A stretch of 64,000 nucleotides of DNA from Thamnidium elegans (lineage: Eukaryota > Mucoromycota > Mucoromycetes > Mucorales > Mucoraceae), in assembly GCA_025201345.1 (NCBI GenBank), contig JAIXMG010000004.1:496001-560000 (forward strand). The letters run 5' to 3'. Position numbers and translations under genes: made by a program. The notes under the pieces were generated by a model, which did no database searches, had not been told where the DNA came from, and was given only the letters and a program-made list of their open reading frames with translations. This document shows positions 36,840 to 47,815 of the stretch, piece by piece. Numbering within the stretch: the first letter of the stretch is position 1; each line of letters starts with the position of its first letter.

Positions 36840-39800
36840 TTAATACGAATGAGAAAAGGTCCAATTCTTTGGCCAATCAAGAGACAATCGAGGTACAAAT
36901 ATCATGGACGAATTAGACCTTGATTCGTGCGTCTTTTCAAGCCAAACACAGTATTCGTGCATGATTACCTTCATTTCAGAAAGAATCTTTGAAGCATACA
37001 CATGATTTGATGGATGATACTTCCAATTTCTAGCATACACAACCATATCAGGAGGATCTTCATTTCGTAAGCTATCCGAATCTTTTTCGTTTGAAACTTC
37101 TTGGCTATAACATATTATGTCTTCTGAATCTTTTTGAATTATCAAACAAACTGGTGAAGGCATCTGAGAAAGTTCACATACTTGATAGTGGTGTCCAAAT
37201 AAATTAGTTGAATCGTCAATAGGAGGTGTACATTGCGCTTGTTCTTCATTAAGATCGTGCAATTTTCCCAACATTGTGTCAGGTATCGTAGAGAGTGGAT
37301 ATAGTTTGCTTTCTTGAACCAGTTTACTATCCTCTGTTAATAATATAGACGATACGGTATAGTTTCCTGGGACAGTATAGAATTCACTTATATGTAATGT
37401 ATCTGCATCTTTAACAGTGTCAATATTATCGCCGTTGTTAATGTCCATCGAGCTATCTTCAGCGACTATATTACCGTTGTTTGATGATAAACTGACATTG
37501 GAATTAAATAGTTTTAAAAGTCTCCCTTTTCCTGTCCGAGATCGAGTGATCATATGTCTCTTTTTAAAATTGGTTGAAGGTCTACTTCTTTTATGACTAT
37601 TGCCAATCAAGTTGTTTGGGTTAAAATTTTGGTAGTTATTATCGCTACTGATAAAAGTAGAAAATGGTGTCGGTAACGAGTTGTAGTCTATTGATGGAAC
37701 AGCTAACTGAGAAGAAAACCGTCTCGTTCTTTCATTTGTATGAGATGATTTCGTGCCCTCTGTTGTCGACGTAACAAGGTCTAACTTTTCGCGATTTGGT
37801 AAACTTGTGAAGGTATTTTGAACAAAAGTATGATTTCTATGAAACGAAGCCATTAAAGCTTCTAATACAATATGAATTTCTCTAAATAAATAGGTTTAGT
37901 CTTTTATATATATACATCAAGTTATATATAAATAAAAAAAAATATTTACAAGGAACATTGTCGATACGCCTTTACTTCATTAGGAATATTGCTTAGCAGT
38001 TTATCATTCGATTTATTTATCCATTGAGACCAACAAGACTTTCCATCGCACATCACCGCGTCTTTGTTTTCCCTAACCATCATTTTTGCCATTTGCTCCG
38101 CTTCACTATTCCACCTGATACCTGTAGGATGCCAAACTCTACCAACACGCCACATGAGACATCTGAGAAAGAAAATACGAACATTTTTGCCCCAATGCAG
38201 TAATAAACGCTCAAATATGACTGTGTCCAACATGATACGATTACACAACAAATCCAATAATGCCGCATGAGATGTCAAAAACCCAAAATGGACATAAATA
38301 AAAGACAATGCTCGAAGCAACGAAATTGCGTGATCTGACCTGGAAAGAATAATATCCAACGTGTGTAATATAAATGGTAAATCGATAGGGAAATAATTCC
38401 TTTTAAGTGGAAACCTAACAAAACAAAGTTAAAAAAAAAAAAAAGAATCTTATAAAACTTGACGGTTATTTTACTTTTGTAACTCTAAAATTGTCTGTTC
38501 TATAAAATCAAGTAAACCTATTTTTTTTAAAAAAAAGGATATTAATTTTTTCAATGTTCGTATAAAGTGTATAAATATATACAGTATATATTTTTTTACT
38601 TGCAATAAACTCCTTCGACTTCTGTCAGCACAGTTCTTTTAATCGCAAATCTTATCCAAATGTTAATCATATCATGGTATAATCCAATAGGATCGGCTGC
38701 AACGATGCACCAAGTCATGCATTCGGCGTACCTTCTAGTTGCCATTTCTAGCGCCTTTGGTTTTCCTGTTGGAGTATTATAATGAGCTTTTGCAGTTGTA
38801 TAATCATTATATCCTTCTATAAACGGTCTAGTCTCATCAATCATTGAAATATTATCAACCGGAGCAATCGTAGAAGACAGGAAACTATTCTTTTTGACAT
38901 TATTCATTGCCATTTGTTGATCTACTACAGTTGTAACTGAGTTTATTTCTCTATTAATTAATGAATCTACTTTGCCTGCAAAAAAGGACGCGAAATACAT
39001 GTAACCTGGTGATATCATGAGTATAGCATTACGTTGGTGAAGTTGCTGTCTATTAATAATAGGATGTACAGCCGTAACATATGATTTTAGTGTACTATGA
39101 TAGTGTCGGTAAAATGAAAAAAATAGTTCGCTATCGTCACTTTTCCATCTTGAAATGAAAGGAATCAGTTTATTTGATTCGTTTTCTATTTTTATAGTTT
39201 TGTGTGGTTTTACCTTCGAATCCAATTTCCTGATAAACTAACAGGTGATTTTATTTTTTGGGTTTTAATGTCTGCAAAGTAGTGTTTGTAAGACTGTATA
39301 TCAGGTGCCATCAACTGATGTAAATAAGGTGGAAACACAAGCTTCAAACTTTCCTTATATTGAGCAGCCAAATGCGCAGATTTACTACTTGAAAAAAGAA
39401 AAAAAAGGTGAATAAGTTGGTGTTTTTTAAATTAACCCTTTTTTTTTTCTTACTTTGTCATTTCTGCTTGTAATTTTTTCATAATAGAAGGTCGTATTTT
39501 AAGAGCTTGTAACAAAGAAGAGGCTAATCCAGGAATCTTAAAATAACAAAGCGCTATTTTTCGTATAAATGCATAATTTGTAAATAGATATAATTTTATT
39601 ATAGTATACGGTCCCTACCTAGTATCTTTGCACAGAACGAAATCATATTTGAGAATATAGCCTTTTGATTTAATCTATCCAACGCATACTTTAAAGTAGT
39701 ATTTAATAGTTGGCGGTATTCGTCGATTAAAGCTACTTGAGAGTTGATATTACACCATTCTTTATACTCAAAAGGACCCGTATAATCTATATAAAAAAAA

Positions 39801-40804
39801 AAGATATATATTCTAATTAAAATAATAATAATCAATAAGTACGTTAAAAACATATCAATTACCAAAATCTAAAAACTCGCACCTATCATAAACTCATTTT
39901 TTTTAGTTGTTTATTCTCCTTATTAAAAAAGAAAACTTACCTCGATATAATTTCTAAAATACTTTCATAATAAACACACCTTTCCTCATTTTCAATAAGA
40001 AGCATACTACTTAATAAAATTCTCCACCTATTTGTATTTGATATATTAACTACTTTAAGATTTAATGTGTATTTTATTTTTTAGAAAAAAAAAAAAAACT
40101 CACCATTTTAACAGCACTGTCCTCCCAAATTGTAAGTCTTTCTTCTCCTTAAAAGCTGTCTTCAAACCCCATAGTCCAGTTTCTTCACATGCATCTTCTT
40201 TATATTCGGATTGGATACGTAAATTGATGGTATTCTTTCTTAACCATGGTAAGACCTGCTGTTTCAAAATATCGCTTCTTTGTCTAATCTTGCTCTGAAA
40301 TCTTAAAATAAAATAAAATTGTTCAAATATGGTTATATGTATGAAATAAAAGGGTTAGATTATACACAAATACGCATATATTAATCACACATAAGCACAT
40401 GATTTTATATCTTACTTTGAGAAATATTTTCGAAGGATCGCATAATCGGGTTTACAAGATTGATTAGCTACTTTGAAAAGAGGTTTTGTCATGGTGGGAA
40501 TGGGAGAAGGACAAACTGTAGAAGATGACGAAGATGAGCTTGTCATAGTTGAAGAAGCTATAGTTGGACTTCTATAAAATGACGTAGATGTAGCACAAGT
40601 AACAGGCTGAGCTTTGTTATTGTTATTATTACCAGTAGTTGATTTCCATTTTACGTTATTTTGTATAGTATCGTTGTTTTCGTGTCTTGACGAGGATGGA
40701 AAAATGGATAAAAATTTACTTCGTTTTTGTCTATTTGTTACTTGATCGTTATCAGATATTGGTGATGTAGGATGCGTAGCGTTAGTATTATCATTACTAA
40801 ACAT
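36840..40804 (-). CDS. DUF1765 family protein
   Basis: I resolve eleven exons on the minus strand: 40416-40804, 40103-40301, 39941-40027, 39863-39882, 39619-39786, 39454-39553, 39214-39387, 38604-39148, 38475-38517, 37950-38414, 36840-37881, about 1076 aa. The core (ILSRSDHAISLLRALSFIY, then LLHWGKNVRIFFLRCLMWRV) is the conserved part of the fungal DUF1765/UPF0592 family, whose function is unknown. The N-terminal 125 residues are Ser/Thr-rich and the C-terminal 340 residues are low-complexity. Two unusual splice features stand out: a 20-nt micro-exon and a GC-AG intron (see findings). One junction, between exons two and three, does not close in phase with any canonical site, so either an exon edge is wrong or there is an indel there. 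Confidence 0.75.
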
Positions 40805-41554
40805 TGAAATAAACTACAGAAAAATAACTAAAGAAAATAGAGATAAAGAAAGAGAAAAAGGAAGAAGGATATATATACATAAAAAAAGAGCTTTCTAGAG
40901 CTTAAATAACTCGCTATACTTTGCTTGCATAAAGCCAGACTCCCCCTTACACATTAATAGATGTCGGCTTTTTTCAAAGTCAGGTACTGTTTTATTCATG
41001 TGACCTTGTACCCTTTTAGTTTAAACTGTGTAGAATATACGGCTTAAAGAAACATAGTATAGTTATTTTTTTTTTTAAAAAGCGGAACTCTTTCAGACCC
41101 TTACAGACGATTTCAATACGAAGGTGATTGGGTAATAAATCTTCGGATTCTTTTTCATCAAATGCTACTATTTATACGTTTGTTGGAAAATACATAGGGT
41201 AAAGTACACATAGGTTAATGATCGAAAAAGTTTGATTCCCAAATAAACACGTCCAGCAATGTGTTGGGAGTATCAACTATAATTTCTTTAGGTTTATCTT
41301 GAACGCGAATATTATTATATTGCAAAAGAAGTTTTTTGATTTTTGGTAAACAAAAAAGAAAAGTATTGAAAAAACTTGTAATGTTGATTTGGTTCGAGTT
41401 GATTGATACGTAATTATCTCAGCTCAGTGTGTTGATATAAAAGATCGCCCGATAAAACCATATCTTTAGAACTGCAAAAAGTAAACGTATGTAACGAGGG
41501 ACATAGCTGAAAGACATCCGCAAAAATCCAACATGAGGAAATACAGTACTATCG
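40805..41554. other. Spacer upstream of DUF1765 gene
   Basis: No gene is seen. It includes a T11A5 tract near 41066 and should contain the promoter of the DUF1765 gene. Confidence 0.4.
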
Positions 41555-41957
41555 TTAGGGCATGGGAAGACTTACTTTTATAAAATCTTGCTCGATTCGT
41601 ATTACTGTTCTTTCATTGATCACACTCCTGAATTTCCCAAAACACTTCTCTTTATTTTGATCTGTTCTACTTGTAAACTCGTTCCACGCTTCAATAAATT
41701 CTGATTTTGTAATAGTCAACACGACTTTGTATAGGAATTGAACTAATACATTGAGCGCAGGATCTCTATGGGGATTCCGATATCGTACGCGCATACGAAC
41801 GCGACGCTTTTTTAGTTTCTAAATAGACCATAGCATATAAAAGCGAAACGGATGCTTCGTACCAATTCTTGCAAGTGAGTTGACACGGTAGTACATCATC
41901 CAAATAGTCTAGATCCTCAAATATAGGTCTCAAAATTTCAAACGGTAAATGTGACAT
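41555..41957 (-). pseudogene. F-box protein fragment, frame broken
   Basis: From ATG 41957 the first 47 residues form a good F-box (LPFEILRPIFEDLDYLDDVLPCQLTCKNWYEASVSLLYA is its extent, with Leu-Pro at the start and Trp near the end). The frame then stops after 63 codons (41766), while an overlapping frame (41794-41555) continues with VLVQFLYKVVLTITKSEFIE before stopping. F-box proteins usually have several hundred residues after the F-box, so this is a truncated and frameshifted relic, or a short exon of a gene whose remaining exons I could not find. If made, the short protein could bind Skp1. Confidence 0.5.
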
Positions 41958-42173
41958 TATTAGTAGAACTACAAATTTATACTAGACAAACATAAAGAGG
42001 AAATGGGGAAAGGAAAACTATTTCGACGTATTATTTATATAAACAGCTTTATTTGGATTTGTACAACATATTATACGTATTCGGAAACATTAAAGGATGT
42101 ACCAAATAAACTCTTTTTTTTCTTCTTTTTTTTTTTTTTTTTTTGTTATCATTATTATTATTGTTCTATTATT

Positions 42174-44005
42174 TTACTTGAATATTTTCCAGTGGTCCAA
42201 TCTAATATAAAAAAATAATTATAAGAATATGCTTTAAAAGTAGAAAAAAAAAAAGCGTGTAAACAACTTACTCAGGCGTAATATAAAAATATACGAGCAA
42301 GAACTTAAACAAGTCAGCGTCGGACTAAAAGAAGAAGAAAAAAAAATGAGAATTAAAATCATTAGGTCTCTTGCAATTGTTTATACTCACAGGAACAAGA
42401 GGAGGGATTGCCTTAGGTTCTTTAATATCTAAATATACCGAAAGAACATGCATAATAATCTACATTACAACGATTAGAATATCAACTCTTTTGTTATTAT
42501 TTATATATTTATTACCTCAGCGTCTTTGGGCATTCCTACACTCTTTGGGGTGAATCTATATGCAGCCAATTTATTACTACGAGAAAGCTCAAAAATACGA
42601 TCCACAACGTATTGCTTTGCCTCTTCACTTGCATAACCCTCTAAAGTAATAAAATGGACTACTTCTGAAATCGTAAATTCTGAATTACTCTACACATATT
42701 AAAATATTTAGTAAGTCTCTATCCAAACTCTAATCATATACATGTATACTCACATTAAATCCAGGGATAACTAACGAGAGAGCAATAGTGGCAGGAGGAC
42801 ATTTGGCAATAGTTTGTTGCCTAGTAGCAAGAACGGCTGTGAAGTTATCAATAGACTTTGCTAAAGGTTTGAATATTCTTTCGTATAATTCCTATAAACA
42901 CATTAAATGTCAATCAAAAATGTTGATAATATAACAGGTATATACATACGTTTATCATCTTATCGTAGTAAATGCTAGACAAGCGATCATTAAACTTATT
43001 CCAATTCTTTCTAAAAGCGAGTATCTATAATCATTTGAAGATAAATAAATATATGTACATCATCATTGTCATATATATATATATATATTACCTGCTCAAT
43101 TCTAAAATCGTCAACCACTTCGGGAGTACGGTTCAAATACCATAAAGTACGTGCTCTATGAGCAGAAGGCTCAAGTGGAGGTTTGATGCAGGACTTGAAA
43201 CGAAGTTTAGGAACAGTACCAGCAAAAGAATCATTAGGATTACTATAGGCAGCTAATTTACTAGCTGTAGCATCCTCTGTTAAAAAGTAATTTAACGCGT
43301 TGGCTGTGCTTGTTTCTTTACGTGTAGCGGGATTACCGAGCTTAACTTTACGGATATATGCCTCAGCTAAGTAAGAAGTACCGGTGGGGGTTGAAGAAAC
43401 TTTGGGTCGATTATCGTAGCCAAGGAAGTCAAGAAATAATTGTTTGTTTTTAGATTTTTCATCTGTAGCAGGAGTTGATGGTTTGGCAGCCTCGACTGGC
43501 TTCTTACCCAATAACACTTCTATTGCGATTGGTCAGTATCCATATATGCCCTAAAACTAAATTACTTACCAATGAATAAGAAACATAATAAATTCCAGAG
43601 AGCTAATGTAGCAGGTCCAGGAGCTAAGTAAAATAAAAAAATAAAAAATAAATTACTGACTGTTTAAAAAAACAAAGAATATATTTTTTTTCTTACTAAA
43701 CAAGTATTCTGAGTAAGGGATCTTTGCTTTTTTAATGTATGGGAGAACGAATCCTTTTACTATGCCCCAAAGGTTATAAAGACATATAAGAGATATTAAA
43801 AACTCTATTATATTCTAGTTAGTTACATTCTATATCAATGTGGTCACATTAATTCCATACCAAATGCCTTGAATATAGCTGCGTCAAAGATATAAAGAAG
43901 TAATTTAATGTTGTAATTAAACACGATAAAGTTTGCTACTGCAAGCCCGAAAATCACACCGCCGTTTTTTATGACAATGTATTCATTGTAGGAGCTGTAT
44001 GCCAT
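42174..44005 (-). CDS. TMEM209-like membrane protein (cytochrome b561 N-terminal family)
   Basis: Ten exons on the minus strand (43861-44005, 43697-43804, 43570-43623, 43092-43519, 42950-43024, 42754-42891, 42516-42689, 42391-42459, 42272-42324, 42174-42201) encode 423 aa. Two or three hydrophobic helices occupy the first 100 residues (VIFGLAVANFIVFNYNIKL; LISLICLYNLWGIVKGFVL; ATLALWNLLCFLFI). A disordered linker follows, then a soluble domain with LWYLNRTPEVVDDFRIEQ, YVVDRIFELSRSNKLAAY and AEIIMHVLSVYLD, which I match to the C-terminal domain of TMEM209 relatives, proteins of the nuclear envelope. The end may be shorter than in animals. If the last intron is not removed, a TAA at 42268 ends the protein eight residues earlier. 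Confidence 0.6.
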
Positions 44006-44095
44006 TTTTTAAAGAGCTAATGAAGAGAGAAAAAATAGTGTCTTTGTAAACAACAAAATATGTACACCAGAGAAAACGCGGTCACAAATGAACAT

Positions 44096-44097
<2 letters not shown>

Positions 44098-44138
<41 letters not shown>
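44098..44138. promoter_or_regulatory. 41-A tract (T on sense strand) upstream of the TMEM209-like gene
   Basis: A run of 41 A on the plus strand ends 92 nt before the start codon at 44005, which on the sense strand is a poly(T) promoter tract like that of STE11. Confidence 0.5.
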
Positions 44139-44140
<2 letters not shown>

Positions 44141-44619
44141 TAAAACAACGCGTTTCGTTGATGATTATTACTCTTTTATCAAGGAAATGCCAAAAGAAGG
44201 GTTATCTAGGTCTAAAACGAAATGAGTCGCGATATAATATTTACGGTACAATTTTTTCCTTCTCTCCCTAAACATTTACAATGCGAGTAAATATCAAAAC
44301 TAGCCAAGGGGATACAAACTCCAAATCCTGAGGAACCACATAAATGGGGGGGGGAGGACGCCTATTGCTTCTCAGCAAGTATCACTGAAGAGTGGCTCGG
44401 GACCCCCCCTATTCTAAAAAATTCACTGGCAGATACTAGGTGTGGGGTGATATCCGCCCAAAACAGCTAGCATATGTATACCAAAAGAATAATCTATCAT
44501 TCTCATTTCTCTTAGAATACAATGATTAAACATCTTCTTTATAAATTGCCGCGCTTCTGCTCTTTATTATTTATTGTTATTATGTTGTATATTTCTTTTC
44601 TTAATTTAATAAGGGGATA

Positions 44620-44707
44620 AAAGGTACTTTTTAAAGTCGTAAAGGTAAAAGGTACTTTTTTCAAAGCCGTAAAAGTGAAAGGTACTTTTTTCAAAGCCGT
44701 AAAGGTG
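44620..44707. repeat. Three tandem copies of a ~30-bp unit
   Basis: Units begin at 44620, 44648 and 44678 with AAAGGTACTTTTTTCAAAGC as the core; units two and three differ at one position and unit one is two bases shorter and more diverged. They lie 125 bp beyond the stop codon of the bZIP gene, in its 3' flank. Confidence 0.85.
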
Positions 44708-44831
44708 AAAGAACAAAGAGGAGGAAGAAGAATGAAAGTTGATTACAATCAACTCTCTCAAGTATAGTTTTTATTTAATTATTCACAATATTATATAAGT
44801 ATATAACGTTAAAAAAAGAACAAAAAAATAT

Positions 44832-45611
44832 TTACTTTTCATATTCATACTCTTGAACTAATTGCCTATGAGCAAGAGCTAATTGAGCTTCCAACTCCAA
44901 CACGCGTAACCTGTTGCGTTGGTCCTTTTCTGTTGCATGACAAATATCATTTTCCAAAACTGCAACTTTAACTCGCAATCGATTGTTATCTTTTTGTAAT
45001 ACATCGACTTTATGCTCCAATGTTTCCATTTTATTGGCCTTTCTTAATCTTGATCTACGTGCAGCATCAGTGTTTCTCTGTCTCTTGGTAACTATATCTA
45101 CTGGAGAACGAGTATTTACTCTTTTCTTCTTATTAGTAGTGTCGTTCATTGCCATATCACTATTCATGCTCATAATTGGTGAAGGTGGTGCAGGTGATGT
45201 ATACATTTGTTTAATACTGGCATGATGGTTATTATCTTTAGCCAATAATTCGTTTTGTCTTATCGTATTAAGTAATGAATAGACTTTGATAAGAGGTATT
45301 AAATGAGTAGGAATTGATTTATTCATATTATTATCTTGCAATGATTGTTGCTCTTGCTTCTTTTCAATCTCTTCTACTTTAACTGTTTCTTCTTCTTGTT
45401 TAATTGAAATGCTATCGTTCGTTTGTTGTTGTAATGGTGTTTCTTTAGTAATAATATGATTCAATGAACATTTATCTGTGGTACTATTGCGTTTCTTACG
45501 AAACAAGTCGGATTGTCTCAAATCATTTTCAAGCCATTCGTCCAACGCGCTAGTATCAAGACCCCAAGCGCTACTAGTTTCGCTTTTATTATTATTATTT
45601 GTTGAACTCAT
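44832..45611 (-). CDS. bZIP transcription factor, Gcn4/Cpc1 type
   Basis: A single exon encodes 259 aa. The basic region KRQRNTDAARRSRLRKANK (about residues 178-196) has the NxxAARRSR core of Gcn4-type bZIP proteins, followed by leucine heptads (LEHKVDVLQKDNNRLRVKVAVLE). The N-terminus has an acidic/aromatic segment with LDTSALDEWLENDL, like the activation or degron region of Gcn4/Cpc1 factors. Such factors switch on amino-acid biosynthesis under starvation and bind TGACTCA sites. Translational control by upstream ORFs is typical of the family; in the 100 nt directly upstream I see none, so any would lie farther out or in a spliced leader. Confidence 0.85.
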   Translation of the reverse strand: MSSTNNNNKSETSSAWGLDTSALDEWLENDLRQSDLFRKKRNSTTDKCSLNHIITKETPLQQQTNDSISIKQEEETVKVEEIEKKQEQQSLQDNNMNKSIPTHLIPLIKVYSLLNTIRQNELLAKDNNHHASIKQMYTSPAPPSPIMSMNSDMAMNDTTNKKKRVNTRSPVDIVTKRQRNTDAARRSRLRKANKMETLEHKVDVLQKDNNRLRVKVAVLENDICHATEKDQRNRLRVLELEAQLALAHRQLVQEYEYEK

Positions 45612-46593
45612 TAAGTAAATTGATGTAAATATGTATATGGATGTGTTTATATGGATTGAAATGGCAAAGAAATTATAAAGGAAGAGAAAAGATTTGAAAG
45701 TGTTGGTTTTAATACTTATGCCAAAGTATCACCTGGTATCTATAGACTGTGATTGGCTGGTTTGATGACAAGTTTTGTCTCCCCTCTGACTCAACGTTTA
45801 TGATTGGGTAACTAAATGAGGAAGAAACTAACTTTTTAACGATTTGTTTCTTTTTTCTATCAAATGTGTAAATGTATATTTAAGTTCCATGTTGTGTATT
45901 ATAATATATAAACTTTAAACTGCAAATAGAAAAAAAAAAGAGGATATCTATGCTTTTTTTTCTTACCAGTAAATAATGTTTTTCTATTTTTTTTATTTCG
46001 TATGCATGACCACGGTCACTATTTGATTCGGTATCGCTTGCGGAGAAATGGTAATAGTAAATGACATTATAGTAGTCGTTTGACTCACAGATTGTAATAA
46101 TCTTGGATTGGTGGTCGTTGCATAATGCGGTAGTAACCCAAACCAATAAAAACAGAGTATTATTCACCTCCGATTATTGCTACTTTTTTCTTTTTTTATG
46201 TGTGTACATAAAAAAAAAGCCGTAAGGAGTAGATACGGTTTCTCGTAGGATATATGTATTTGTTTGCTTTTTAAAGTAATATAACAATAGATAAATGCAA
46301 TACCGTATGTTTCACAACTTACGTATATATTGATTTGCACTGAAAGTATTTTTGGTACGACATTTTTTGTGTGTTAAAATAAGCTGTGACAACAAGTCGT
46401 TAAACAGATCACATGCGCTAATATATCCCTACCTATACCCAATTTGAGCAACTGATCTTAGGTCTGTTATACTCCCAAAAGAAGCGTTTAAACAAATAGG
46501 AGTTAATCGGATAGTTATTATAGAGGAATACTTAAGAAAACTAAGTGGTATATTTAATAACTTACCAAGAACTTTTGTTCCATTCAATTATAT
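45612..46593. other. bZIP promoter and spacer
   Basis: No gene is recognised. A short minus-strand frame (46167-45880) lacks family features and is treated as chance. Confidence 0.35.
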
Positions 46594-47190
46594 GAAAGAT
46601 TCGATGGTGTGTTACCCTATATTATAATGGCATAACTGCGTACCAAGAATTTGAGTATGAAGCTGGCATACAAGTGGTCAGAATGAAACATCAATTAGAA
46701 GGAAGCTCAGCAAATAAAGCTCCTACGACTAATGTAATTGTTGATTGTGACAATGTTGGTTCTACAGTTAAAACAAAGGCAGTAAATCTCCGTGGAAAAT
46801 ACCATCCTTTAAGGATCAACGACAAGGTTATAATACCATTAGGTTTAGATTCGATCATAGGCCTTGCTTTTGCATATCCTCACTCACAGTCAACACTATT
46901 CACAAGCCAGCAATGGAGCGAACTTAGAAATAGATGTAAACCTAAAGAATACGACAATAATGAATATATGTAACTGAACCCAATTCTTAGACCGTTGCTG
47001 TGACCGCTCGACTTAGTGGTGTTCGATTTATGGGTACGCTCAATTCGGGTACATGGAATCCTCCCAGAAACACAAAATCCCCTCTACCTGTAGTTCCCGT
47101 AGTTCCCAAACTATACCTTACAATACATATTTTATCAAAATTCATGTTATCAATCAAGTGCTTGACTGAAGTTTCCAGAGAATGGTAATA
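46594..47190 (+). other. Open frame fragments, possible gene relic
   Basis: A frame without stop runs from 46594 to 46973 (126 codons) with non-random wording such as LRGKYHPLRINDKVIIPLGL. A second one in another frame (about 46992-47188) contains TARLSGVRFMGTLNSGTW. They might be two exons or one frameshifted relic. No start, family or homologue was recognised. Confidence 0.25.
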
Positions 47191-47815
47191 ATCAATCTTT
47201 TCTAATAATGTCTACTATTAGTCATTCCATAATCGCCAGTTCTTTTTCTTTTTTTTTTTTGCAAGTATCGATATGACTCATTTATACCACCTTCCTTTAT
47301 GTTTTTTTACCATCAGTTCGTGAATATTGATTGGTACAGAAGAGGTACAAGTCTTTTGTTAAAATAAACTCTAAAAAAATACAATATATTCTTATCTGAT
47401 TAATTGATCAAGGTTTGTATATTTTATTTTACTTACCGTACTGTTTTTTTTATATATATGGTATCTTCTCTTTATTGTCTTTATTCTTCCTCGAGTAATA
47501 TCCAGTTCCCACGATACAATAACTGATTGTTAAAAAGCAAAAAAGGGTAGACCCGTTCCATCAAATTAGCACAAGTAACACGAATTTATGTATTCTATTG
47601 AATATGGATTCTACTATTATAACGGTAGACTACACCTAAAAAATATATACAGTAAAGTAATCACAAAGTTTTTTTTTTAAAAAAAAAAAAGAAAGAAAGA
47701 AAGAGGTGTCTTTATTAATACATTAATATAAAAGTAAAGTAAAAAAAAAAAAAAATGCTATACTCTTCATCGTTGATATATATATATATGAGTGAAAAGG
47801 GTTGGTTATAAGATC
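47191..47815. other. Spacer, nothing recognised
   Basis: It contains a T10A12 tract (47669-47690) and AT microsatellite, but no gene signal. The 3' UTR of the downstream minus-strand gene probably lies at its right end. Confidence 0.4.
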
